DNA of 40,050 nucleotides from JBPEXY01 sp052031065. GTDB lineage: Bacteria > Pseudomonadota > Gammaproteobacteria > Immundisolibacterales > Immundisolibacteraceae. The stretch's first letter is position 1. Every line of letters begins with the position of its first letter. Made by a program: the position numbers and the translations under genes. Positions 22,297 to 30,698 of the stretch are shown in pieces. The DNA lies in assembly GCA_052031065.1 (NCBI GenBank), contig JBPEXY010000033.1, positions 1 to 40,050 on the forward strand, given 5' to 3'. Below the pieces are notes generated by a model that was not told the origin of the DNA, did no database searches, and saw only the letters and a program-made list of their open reading frames with translations.

Positions 22297-23207
22297 CCAG
22301 CGCCATCTCCAGGCCACAACCAGGCCGCGCCGCGCACACCACTGGCGTCGCCGTGAGCTGCCATCACCAGTTTCGTGTTGATAGTGTCTGAAAATACCCA
22401 CCGCCCCCAGCGTTTGGGAACCTCAATATAAATCGGTTCATGGAGACTGACGCCACCAGCACAGACGATCACATCCGGATCAAGAATGTTGATCACTGAC
22501 GCGAGGCTACGAGCCAGTCGGTCAAAATACCGATCCAGTGTCACCACTGCAGCTGGTACTCCCTGATTAGCCAACGCACAAACCTCTCGGCCACTCGCTA
22601 CGCTTTCCCCTCCGGGGTCGAAAGTATAATCACGTAACAGCCCCGGCCCACTCAACCAGCACTCTATGCAGCCGCGCCGACCACAATAGCAATCGGGACC
22701 CGGTAACTCATCGTCACGGGGCCACGGCAGCGAGTTGTGCCCCCATTCACCGCCGATGCGGTTAACTCCTTCTAACAGCTGCTGATTGACCACAATAGCG
22801 CCACCGACACCGGTACCGAGAATCACTCCGAATACCACACCGGCTCCGGCTGCCGCCCCATCAATTGCCTCAGAAAGAGCCATACAGTTGGCATCATTGG
22901 CCAGACGCACCGGTCGGTTGAGGCATGCACTCAAATCCTGCCCAAACGGATTACCATTGAGCACTGTTGAATTAGCATTCTTGATCAACCCACTGTCTGT
23001 ACGGGTTGCTCCTGGTGCACCGACCCCGACCGAACAATACCCAACCTCGCGCTCGGCCTCATCAACCATGGTACGGACCAACGCCAGTAGCGCCGAATAA
23101 TCAGCCACCGGCGTCGGCCGACGCTGCTGATAAACCAGCTGGCCGTCGGCAGCGAGAACCCCAAGCGCGACCTTACTGCCACCGACATCGACACCTATCC
23201 TGTTCAT
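22293..23207 (-). CDS. ROK-family sugar kinase (fructokinase/N-acetylhexosamine kinase type)
   Basis: A 304-aa sugar kinase. The N-terminal phosphate loop is IGVDVGGSKVALGVL. The catalytic Asp105 lies in RLANDANCMALSEA. The second phosphate motif is GVILGTGVGGAIVVN. The ROK zinc site is complete: His157 in GGEWGHNSLPW, with Cys173, Cys175 and Cys180 in CYCGRRGCIECWLSGPGL. This set resembles Mak/NagK-type enzymes of E. coli, but substrate choice between fructose and GlcNAc cannot be settled by eye. The ATG at 23207 is preferred (AGAG about 5 nt upstream) over an in-frame TTG at 23231. It is divergent from the PLP enzyme gene and convergent with yihY, with overlapping stop codons in TTAA. Confidence 0.92.
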   Translation of the reverse strand: MNRIGVDVGGSKVALGVLAADGQLVYQQRRPTPVADYSALLALVRTMVDEAEREVGYCSVGVGAPGATRTDSGLIKNANSTVLNGNPFGQDLSACLNRPVRLANDANCMALSEAIDGAAAGAGVVFGVILGTGVGGAIVVNQQLLEGVNRIGGEWGHNSLPWPRDDELPGPDCYCGRRGCIECWLSGPGLLRDYTFDPGGESVASGREVCALANQGVPAAVVTLDRYFDRLARSLASVINILDPDVIVCAGGVSLHEPIYIEVPKRWGRWVFSDTINTKLVMAAHGDASGVRGAAWLWPGDGAG

Positions 23208-23425
23208 ATCAGCTCTCTGTTTCTTCTTCAAGCAACTGCCGCGTGTCGATAGCAGACGGCAGATACTGCTAGAATTACCCGCTTGCTAACAAATTATCAG
23301 TTGTTATCCTTCTGCTTCACCCACTCTACCCGTTCCAGCTAATTGTTCCGTCTAGTTGGGTAGGGAAGCGGAGAAATCGACTAAAAAAACCCTCTCCTTA
23401 ATGCTCCCCGCCTGAAGCCAACATC

Positions 23426-24598
23426 GTGAAAAAACAACTCGACACGCAAAATCTGGATTTCGCTTCCCGCTGCGTTCATGGCGGTGTCTATAAAGACGAA
23501 ATCTACAACTCGGTGGTAACACCCATTTACCCCTCCTCGACCTTTTATTTTGAAGGCCCCGGACGGACCAGCGGCTATGACTACACTCGCACCCGCAACC
23601 CCACCCGCGTGGCGCTGGAGGAGAACCTCGCCGGACTGGAAGGCGGAGCTGGATGCACCGCGACCTCTACCGGCATGAGTGCAATCAGTTCAGTTTTACA
23701 TCTGTTGCCAGAAGATGCCCACATTGTTGCCGGTAATGAGATTTATGGCGGCACCTTCAGACTGTTCAATCAGGTGATGCCAAAACGGGCCATGCAGGTA
23801 ACCCAGGTCGACATGGGCGATTTGGATGCCGTGCGCAGCGCTATCAGGCCGGAGACCCGGGCGATCTGGATCGAAACTCCCAGTAATCCGCTGCTGAATC
23901 TGACCGACATCGCTGCGGTAACGGAAATTGCCCGCGCTCATGATCTGCTGACGGTCGCCGACAATACCTTTTTAACCCCCTACCTGCAGCGTCCGATCAG
24001 CCTGGGAGTCGACCTGGTGGTCCACTCCACCACCAAATATCTGAACGGCCACAGCGACGTGGTTGGCGGCGCCATTGTCGCCGCCACTGCCGCACTGGCG
24101 GAAGAGGTCGCGGCCATCTGCAACGCCCTCGGCACCACCTGCTCCCCCTACGACGCCTGGCTGGTGCTGCGCGGAGTGAAAACACTCAGTGTGCGCATGA
24201 AGGCCCACGAAGAAAATGGTCTGGCGCTGGCGCAATTTCTCGACCAGCACCCACAGGTGGAGAAGGTCTACTACCCTGGCCTGCCATCGCACCCCCATCA
24301 CGCTCTCGCCTGCCGGCAGCAATCTGGGTTTGGCGGCATGCTCAGTTTCGACATCAAGGGTGGAGAGGCCGCTGCCCAAAGGCTGATCGCCGCACTGAAA
24401 ATTTACTCCTTTGCAGAATCACTCGGGGGCGTGGAAAGCCTAATTGAACACCCGGCAACCATGAGCCATGCAGCGATGACCCCGGAGGGGCTGGCTGCCG
24501 CCGGCATAGGGCCAGGAACGATACGCCTCTCCGCTGGCATTGAAGCACCTGCAGACCTGATCGCCGACCTCACGCAGGGATTCTCCGCACTCAGCTGA
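23426..24598 (+). CDS. Cys/Met-metabolism PLP enzyme (cystathionine beta-lyase/gamma-synthase/gamma-lyase family)
   Basis: A 390-aa fold-type I PLP enzyme. It has the N-terminal VTPIYPSSTFYFEGPG, YDYTRTRNPTRVALEENLAGLEGG, the cofactor-stacking Tyr in NEIYGGTFRLF, ETPSNPLLNLTDI, VADNTFLTPYLQRP, and the Schiff-base Lys204 in VVHSTTKYLNGHSDVVGG. The C-terminal EHPATMSHAAMTPEGL and TIRLSAGIE are typical of cystathionine gamma-synthase/lyase members, and the length fits. The exact reaction (synthase in methionine synthesis, beta-lyase or gamma-lyase) is not resolved by these motifs. The start is GTG at 23426 with a weak upstream GAAG. The leader of about 200 nt between it and the ROK kinase showed no riboswitch that I could recognise. 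Confidence 0.9.
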   Translation: MKKQLDTQNLDFASRCVHGGVYKDEIYNSVVTPIYPSSTFYFEGPGRTSGYDYTRTRNPTRVALEENLAGLEGGAGCTATSTGMSAISSVLHLLPEDAHIVAGNEIYGGTFRLFNQVMPKRAMQVTQVDMGDLDAVRSAIRPETRAIWIETPSNPLLNLTDIAAVTEIARAHDLLTVADNTFLTPYLQRPISLGVDLVVHSTTKYLNGHSDVVGGAIVAATAALAEEVAAICNALGTTCSPYDAWLVLRGVKTLSVRMKAHEENGLALAQFLDQHPQVEKVYYPGLPSHPHHALACRQQSGFGGMLSFDIKGGEAAAQRLIAALKIYSFAESLGGVESLIEHPATMSHAAMTPEGLAAAGIGPGTIRLSAGIEAPADLIADLTQGFSALS

Positions 24599-24654
24599 TC
24601 GCCTCAGCAAATCGTCGCGGGTCGACAGCGGTCGGACTTTCACATCCGCTTACC

Positions 24655-25995
24655 ATGGAAGCGAGGGTGATAGGCCAATCCGAACGCCGCCAGAGAGTCA
24701 GAACCCTGGCGCTGCCGATCATCGGCGCTATGGTTTCCCAGAGCATCCTTAACCTGGTCGATACTGCAATGGTTGGCCAGCTTGGTGATGCCGCGCTGGC
24801 GGCAGTGGGGCTCGGCGGACTGGTGGTATTTTCCTGTCAGGCGATGATTCTGGGCTTCTCCCGCGCGGTACAGACCATCGCTTCGCGGCGCAAAGGCGAG
24901 GGTCGACTAACTGAATCAGCCCTGTCACTCAACGCCGCTCTGCTGATCATCCTCATCGCATCACCGCCACTGGCAGCACTGTTCTATTTAGCGGCCCCCC
25001 TGTTCTACCCACTACTGAACGGCGACCCGGAAGTACTGATGCTGGCGATCCCCTATTTCCAGGTACGCATCACCGCAACCCTGTTTGTCGGCATGAACTA
25101 CGCCTTTCGCGGTTACTGGAACGCAATCGACCGTTCGCGGCTCTACCTCGGTACCCTGTTGGTGATTCACAGCAGCAATATTGTGCTCAATTACATGCTG
25201 ATTTTTGGCCATTTTGGCGCACCTGCACTGGGTGTTACTGGCGCCGCTATCGCCTCCGCTCTGGCCGTCGCACTGGGAAGCTGCTCATACTTTCTACTGG
25301 CGCTACGTTATGCGCGCCCTTATGGTTTTCTCCGCCGGCTACCGCCCCGCAGTGAAATACGTACGCTGATCAGCCAGGCGATTCCCAACGGCATCAATGA
25401 CCTCTCCTTCCTGGCCGGATTTACCACCCTGTACTGGATTATCGGCCAGGTCGGCACCACCGAACTGGCGGCTGCCAGCGTGATCCTCAATATCACCCTG
25501 ATTGCGGTGCTGCCGGGTCAGGGCTTTGCGCTGGCAGCCACTACTCTGGTCAGCCAGGCGCTCGGACAAGCAGACCCTGACGAGGCCCGCCGCTGGGTCT
25601 CAGCGATCAACCGTATGACTCTGTTCTGGCTGTTCCTGCTTGGATTACCGCTGTGGATCGCACCATACTGGGTGTTAAAGCCCTTTATAATCGATCCCGG
25701 CACTCTTGCCGTGGCATCGTTGCCGCTACGGATCGTCGGGGTCACCGTGGTGCTGGAGGGGATCAAAATGGTGTACATGCACGCCCTGGTCGGTGCCGGA
25801 GACACCCACCGGGTGACCCGCACGGGTCTGGCCATGCAGTGGCTGTTTGCACTGCCCTGTTGCTGGTTGATCGGGCCGGTATTTGGGTTTGGACTGTTGG
25901 GTATCTGGGTTGTGCAAGAGGCCTACCGGCTATTGCAACTTACCGTTTACCTACGCTTATGGAGTAATGCCGGCTGGTCCCACCACGCAGTTTAA
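24655..25995 (+). CDS. MATE-family efflux transporter (first copy)
   Basis: A 446-aa, 12-helix exporter of the multidrug and toxic compound extrusion family, probably driven by H+ or Na+. MATE landmarks are LALPIIGAMVSQSILNLVDTAMVGQLGDAALAAVGLG at the start, PYFQVRI and FRGYWNAIDRSRLYL in the first half, and GTTELAAASVILNI with GFALAATTLVSQALGQADPDEARRW in the second half, which repeats the first. No clear ribosome binding site precedes the ATG at 24655. A paralogue at 29259-30587 is similar along its whole length, with identical blocks such as LNLVDxxMVGQLGDAxLAAVG and NYMLIFG. Confidence 0.92.
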   Translation: MEARVIGQSERRQRVRTLALPIIGAMVSQSILNLVDTAMVGQLGDAALAAVGLGGLVVFSCQAMILGFSRAVQTIASRRKGEGRLTESALSLNAALLIILIASPPLAALFYLAAPLFYPLLNGDPEVLMLAIPYFQVRITATLFVGMNYAFRGYWNAIDRSRLYLGTLLVIHSSNIVLNYMLIFGHFGAPALGVTGAAIASALAVALGSCSYFLLALRYARPYGFLRRLPPRSEIRTLISQAIPNGINDLSFLAGFTTLYWIIGQVGTTELAAASVILNITLIAVLPGQGFALAATTLVSQALGQADPDEARRWVSAINRMTLFWLFLLGLPLWIAPYWVLKPFIIDPGTLAVASLPLRIVGVTVVLEGIKMVYMHALVGAGDTHRVTRTGLAMQWLFALPCCWLIGPVFGFGLLGIWVVQEAYRLLQLTVYLRLWSNAGWSHHAV

Positions 25996-26133
25996 AATGT
26001 GAGCCGCGCGGAGTTTGCGGGCTGCTGCTTTAGCCGTAACATGTGTGATGAGACTCCCCTTACAAATATAAAAAACAGCAAACAGATAATTCCTCTAATA
26101 ACCATCTGACCCGAGCCACCCCTGACCCAGGCC

Positions 26134-28566
26134 ATGACCACTTCCAGCGGATCCAAAGACAGCGATCATTTTGATATTTACCGCTATGCGTTTGACAACA
26201 ACGCATTGCCGATCCTGGTCAGTGAACTGCAAAGCGGGAAGATCGTCGATGTCAACCCTACCCTATGCAACTGGGTTGAACTCCCCAGAGAAGCGTTAGT
26301 TGGCACCCATACCGTGCGCGACCAGGGGTGGTTTACGCCAACTGTTCGTCAACGGCTCATCGAAGGGCTGGTAGAAAACGGCGGTTTTTCGGATTCCGAA
26401 TTGACCATTAACCTGGCCAATCTCGGCAAGCGCATCTGTGCAGCTTCAGCAAAAACATTCTGGCTGGGTGAACGGCAAATTCTGGTCACCACTTATAAGG
26501 ATATAACTGATGAACGCACCAGACAGCGCGGCATCGAAGAGAATGAACGTCACCTGCAAATCCTTGCTGATCTGGAAGCCCTGCTACTCAGACAACCGAC
26601 ACCGCAGGCCATCCTGCAGACCACTATCGAGTTTTTACGTGAGCGTTTAGCAGCAAACCGTGCCTGGCTGTTGACCCCATGCGACCCCGCTGCCGAGTGG
26701 ATTCAAATAGCCTACGACGCCATAGAGTCCGGATACGAAGAGCTCCAGATAAAGTCACCGATTCCCGTTACCGACGCCCTGCGTGCGCTGATTATCAATC
26801 ACCTGAACAGCGACGACCCAATCAGTTATGGCAAAAATCAGGATACAGCACTGCCTGAAGCGACCGGCAGAGACCAACAAATACTCAGTCGCCTGGTCAT
26901 CGCCATTCAGCCGGCAACCGGCGACCCCTGGCTGCTCGGCCTGCACCAGTATGACCATCCTCGCGACTGGACCAACAGCGACAAACATTTGTTAAAAAGT
27001 CTGGCGGCAAGAATTACCGATCGACTCAATACGGTATTGCTGCTCGAACAGCTCGAACAGAGCGAAGAACGGTACCGGGAGTTATTTGAATCTGCTCCAG
27101 AGTCGATCTCCCTGATCGACGCTGACAGTGGGCAGTTTATCGAATTCAATCCAGCCACAACGGCGCTGTTGGGCTATGACGAACCAGCACTCATGCAGAA
27201 AACCGTCGTCGATATCAGCGATCCGTTTCAGGCGGCGGGAGATGCCGAAACGATTTACCGAAGGTTAATCGACGACGCATTATCTGGCGCAACGCAGAAA
27301 TTTGAGTGGCGCTACCTCCATGCCAATGGATCCCCTGTTTATGCCGAGGTTCAACTAAAACTTACCTCCCGGGACAAATCCCTTATCCGGGCCACTGTTA
27401 CCGACGTTACCGAACGCCGCAACCTTGAGGAGCAGCTGCGCCAGGCCCACAAAATGGAGGCGGTCGGTCAACTGGCCGGTGGCATCGCCCACGACTTTAA
27501 CAATCTGCTGCAGGGCATTCTCGGCTTTGCCGACCTGTTGCTGGAACGTGGAGGGCTTGATGAGACGCAGCAACGGCAGATCAACCATGTCCACGAGGCG
27601 GCGACCCGGGCGGCAACCCTGACCAAACAGCTGCTTGCCTTTGGCCGCCGCCAGGTACTCGACAAGAGAAACGTCGACCTCAACGAGCTGATCAGCTCGC
27701 AACGCGAGGTAACCGAGCGAATTATTGGCCGCCACATCGAGTATGAGTTTATCCCCGGCCACGACCTTGGCAGTGTGCTCAGTGACCCGGTGCAGCTGGA
27801 ACAGATACTGCTAAACCTCTACCTCAATGCCCGTGATGCGATGGTTGACGGCGGGGTGTTGACGGTGGAAACAGAGAACGTGCTGATTACCGAAGAGTAT
27901 TGCAGAACCCACGGCTGGGCTACACCTGGCCGATTTGTCCTGATCAGCGTCTCCGACAGCGGTAAGGGAATGGACGCGAAGACCCTTGAACAGATATTCG
28001 AACCCTTTTTCACCACCAAGGATTCTGGAGGCAGTGGACTCGGGTTAAGCATGGCCTACGGAATCGTTCAACAGCATGGCGGTATGATTCAAGCCTACAG
28101 CGAACCGGGGGTTGGCACCACCTTCAAGGTCTACCTGCCACAGTCAGAACGGCCGGCGGTAAATGTTGGTCCAAAGCTGGTCGGCCCGGTAAAGCGGGGC
28201 AATGAAACCATCCTGGTCGCCGAGGATGATGAAACCATTGTCGAACTGATTGAAGCAGTACTCGGAGCCGCAGGATATAAAATCCTGATGGCCAGAAATG
28301 GGGAAGAGGCGGTGCAGATCTACCGTCAACATGGTGACCAGATTGCCCTCGCATTGCTGGATGTGATCATGCCGCGCATGGGCGGCAAACAGTGCATGGA
28401 GGAACTGCGCCAATTAAACCCGCAAGTTCGCTGTCTGTTTGCCAGTGGCTACTCTAATAATGGCGTGCATACCGACTTTGTCCTTAAGGAGGGGTTGCAA
28501 CTGCTGCAGAAACCGTTCACCCCCTCTGAGCTGCTGAGAGAGATCAGGTCCATACTTGACTCATAA
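26134..28566 (+). CDS. Hybrid sensor histidine kinase (PAS-GAF-PAS-HisKA-HATPase-REC)
   Basis: An 810-aa protein with no transmembrane helix, so probably cytoplasmic. PAS 1 spans about 20-125 and a GAF-like domain about 140-300. PAS 2 (about 312-428) begins ERYRELFESAPESISLIDADSG. HisKA follows with the phosphorylated His453 in GQLAGGIAHDFNNLLQGILGFADLLL. The ATPase has the N-box EQILLNLYLNARDAM, the G1/F boxes GKGMDAKTLEQIFEPFFTTK and the G2 box GGSGLGLSMAYGIVQQHGG. The C-terminal receiver (about 690-808) has the acidic pair EDD and phospho-acceptor Asp743 in ALLDVIMPRMGG, with Lys in QKPF. No separate response regulator lies nearby, so the output partner is elsewhere. It is flanked by two MATE genes, which may be its regulatory target; that is inference. 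Confidence 0.93.
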   Translation: MTTSSGSKDSDHFDIYRYAFDNNALPILVSELQSGKIVDVNPTLCNWVELPREALVGTHTVRDQGWFTPTVRQRLIEGLVENGGFSDSELTINLANLGKRICAASAKTFWLGERQILVTTYKDITDERTRQRGIEENERHLQILADLEALLLRQPTPQAILQTTIEFLRERLAANRAWLLTPCDPAAEWIQIAYDAIESGYEELQIKSPIPVTDALRALIINHLNSDDPISYGKNQDTALPEATGRDQQILSRLVIAIQPATGDPWLLGLHQYDHPRDWTNSDKHLLKSLAARITDRLNTVLLLEQLEQSEERYRELFESAPESISLIDADSGQFIEFNPATTALLGYDEPALMQKTVVDISDPFQAAGDAETIYRRLIDDALSGATQKFEWRYLHANGSPVYAEVQLKLTSRDKSLIRATVTDVTERRNLEEQLRQAHKMEAVGQLAGGIAHDFNNLLQGILGFADLLLERGGLDETQQRQINHVHEAATRAATLTKQLLAFGRRQVLDKRNVDLNELISSQREVTERIIGRHIEYEFIPGHDLGSVLSDPVQLEQILLNLYLNARDAMVDGGVLTVETENVLITEEYCRTHGWATPGRFVLISVSDSGKGMDAKTLEQIFEPFFTTKDSGGSGLGLSMAYGIVQQHGGMIQAYSEPGVGTTFKVYLPQSERPAVNVGPKLVGPVKRGNETILVAEDDETIVELIEAVLGAAGYKILMARNGEEAVQIYRQHGDQIALALLDVIMPRMGGKQCMEELRQLNPQVRCLFASGYSNNGVHTDFVLKEGLQLLQKPFTPSELLREIRSILDS

Positions 28567-28592
28567 CGCCACACTCAAAAAGAGAGAAATTA

Positions 28593-29009
28593 ATGAGCCA
28601 GCCGTGCATTTTCTGTCTGATTGTTACTGGCCAGGCACCTGCGGTCACCCTTTACGAGGATAACCAGACTTTAGCTTTTCTCGACATCAATCCGATCAAC
28701 GACGGTCATACTCTGGTGATCCCCCGACAACACCACCAGGATATTCACTCCATGGACGAAGCAACTTACCGTGCAGTCGCAGAAACCACCCGGCGACTAA
28801 CCGAAAAGATTCATGCCGCCCTGCAACCTGACGGGATAAATCTATTCCAGGCGAACGGTAAAGCAGCCGGGCAGACCGTGTTTCACTTCCACAACCATAT
28901 CCTGCCGCGCTACGCGGACGATAAAATGGTGGTTGAGGTTCACGGCAAGTTGGGAGTGGATCACGCTGAACTGGAGCAGTTGGCGGAAAGGATTCGACAA
29001 CACCTTTGA
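28593..29009 (+). CDS. HIT-family (histidine triad) nucleotide hydrolase
   Basis: A 138-aa HIT protein that would hydrolyse nucleotide phosphoramidates or dinucleotides. The N-terminal CIFC (Cys5, Cys8) is a common zinc pair in HIT proteins. FLDINPINDGHTLVIPRQH is the substrate loop, and the triad His98-x-His100-x-His102 lies in QTVFHFHNHILPRY. Length and order are those of Hit/HinT-like members. The ATG at 28593 has AGAGAG just upstream. It starts 27 bp after the histidine kinase and may share its transcript. Confidence 0.93.
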   Translation: MSQPCIFCLIVTGQAPAVTLYEDNQTLAFLDINPINDGHTLVIPRQHHQDIHSMDEATYRAVAETTRRLTEKIHAALQPDGINLFQANGKAAGQTVFHFHNHILPRYADDKMVVEVHGKLGVDHAELEQLAERIRQHL

Positions 29010-29258
29010 TCGCCGGGCAGTACTCCACACCCCGGCGGAGACGGGGGTCGTTGCCCTCCCCGGTCGTCGAACCCGGGGGCACCGACAGCCACGATCTCAC
29101 CCTGCGCGCAGCCTGCCACCTGCTTTAAGTCTACCCTTGCCTGGTGCCACCTCTCAGATTACACCCGCTATTCATTGACGGTTCGTTAAAGTTGGTCATG
29201 GCTAACACGTAGCTGACCCCGACCACCACCGAATTCACCAAATATTCAGGAGTACTGA

Positions 29259-30587
29259 TTGCTAATCGACCCGCAGAGGCTGCGTAGAATTTTTGCACTG
29301 GCGTTGCCGATCATCATGGCAATGATGTCGCAAAGTCTGCTCAACCTGGTCGATATTGGCATGGTTGGCCAGCTCGGCGATGCCCCTCTGGCGGCGGTTG
29401 GCATCAGCAGTTTTACCCTGTTCACCCTGCAGTCATTGGTACTGGGGCTCTCTACCGGTGTACAGACCATTGCCGCTCGGCGCAAAGGCGAAGGCAAACT
29501 CGACCAGACCGCCATTATTCTCAATGGCGGTTTACTGCTCGCCCTGTTGTCAGCGCCACTGTTGTCGCTGCTGTTGATCACCAGCGCACCCTGGCTAATG
29601 CCTCTGTTGAGTAGCGACCCCGCTGTGGTGGCAGTGGCTATCCCCTACTTTCAGGTGCGGGCAGCGGCTGCTCTGTTTCTCTGCTTCAACTACTGTTTTC
29701 GCGGTTACTGGAATGCCGTCGACCTTTCTCGTCTCTACATGTGGACGTTGCTGTTGATTCATGGCGTCAACATCCTGCTTAACTACATGCTCATCTTTGG
29801 CAAACTGGGGGCACCGCAAATGGGGGCAACCGGTGCCGGACTTGCCTCCAGCATCGCTCTGGGGGTGGGCACCTGCTGCTATTTCTGGCTGGCAAAAAAA
29901 CATGCAACCCGGGCCGGATTTCTGCAAAAACTACCGGCGCGCAAGGAACTGCACCTGCTCGTTCGCCAATCGATTCCTACCGGCATAACGCAGATGTCCG
30001 TCATGGCGGGAAACGTGGCGCTCTACTGGATTATCGGCCGTGTCGGTACAGCGGAGCTGGCAGCGGCAAGTGTACTGCTGAATATCACTACTGTTGCCAT
30101 TCTGCCGGGTTTCGGGCTTGCCATCGGCTGTGCAACCCTGGTGGGCCAGTCTCTGGGGCGCAACGACCCCGACGACGCCCAGCGCTGGGTACGCGAGAGC
30201 CTGTTGATTGGTATTCTCGCCCTGGGTCTGCTGGGTAGCCCCATGTGGCTGCTACCGGACCCCTTACTGGCTATTTTCATCCAGACCGAACAGACTCGCG
30301 AACTGGCCAGGTTACCGATGCAGATTATCGGTATCACTGTCATTCTTGAGGGGATCAAGCGGGTCTACCAACACGCCCTGCTGGGCGCTGGCGATCCGCG
30401 CCGGCCAATGCAGATCCAACTCTCCACTCAGTGGCTGCTGTTTATTCCAGTCGCCGCGCTGATCGGTCTGCAGCTGGGGCTGGGGCTGCTGGGTATCTGG
30501 ATTGTCCAGGAGCTCTACCGTCTCCTGCAGGCGTTGCTGTTTAGATCCCTGTGGCGACGCGGCCGCTGGCGTGGCATCACCTTATAG
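29259..30587 (+). CDS. MATE-family efflux transporter (second copy)
   Basis: A 442-aa MATE exporter, paralogous to the one at 24655-25995. It keeps LALPIIMAMMSQSLLNLVDIGMVGQLGDAPLAAVG, IPYFQVRAAAALF, FRGYWNAVDLSRLYM, NYMLIFG, VGTAELAAASVLLNI and TLVGQSLGRNDPDDAQRW. The start is TTG at 29259, supported by AGGAG at 29248-29252 with a 6-nt spacer. The 249-bp gap upstream of it holds no gene, terminator or clear promoter that I could identify. The high similarity over the full length suggests tandem duplication with the kinase and HIT genes between the copies, or selection for two substrate ranges. Confidence 0.92.
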   Translation: MLIDPQRLRRIFALALPIIMAMMSQSLLNLVDIGMVGQLGDAPLAAVGISSFTLFTLQSLVLGLSTGVQTIAARRKGEGKLDQTAIILNGGLLLALLSAPLLSLLLITSAPWLMPLLSSDPAVVAVAIPYFQVRAAAALFLCFNYCFRGYWNAVDLSRLYMWTLLLIHGVNILLNYMLIFGKLGAPQMGATGAGLASSIALGVGTCCYFWLAKKHATRAGFLQKLPARKELHLLVRQSIPTGITQMSVMAGNVALYWIIGRVGTAELAAASVLLNITTVAILPGFGLAIGCATLVGQSLGRNDPDDAQRWVRESLLIGILALGLLGSPMWLLPDPLLAIFIQTEQTRELARLPMQIIGITVILEGIKRVYQHALLGAGDPRRPMQIQLSTQWLLFIPVAALIGLQLGLGLLGIWIVQELYRLLQALLFRSLWRRGRWRGITL

Positions 30588-30698
30588 AACCATTTGCTAC
30601 CATGACCAGCTGATTGATGAGTGGCCCGGCATAGTCAACGCCAGGGGTTCGAACGGTTATCAGACCAACACCTTTACTATTTAGAAAAAGAGCAACAA

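Noticed and set aside
23208..23425. Possible riboswitch in the leader of the Cys/Met-metabolism enzyme
   Set aside because: I looked for SAM-type or similar paired elements and found no convincing conserved core; the leader is simply unassigned.
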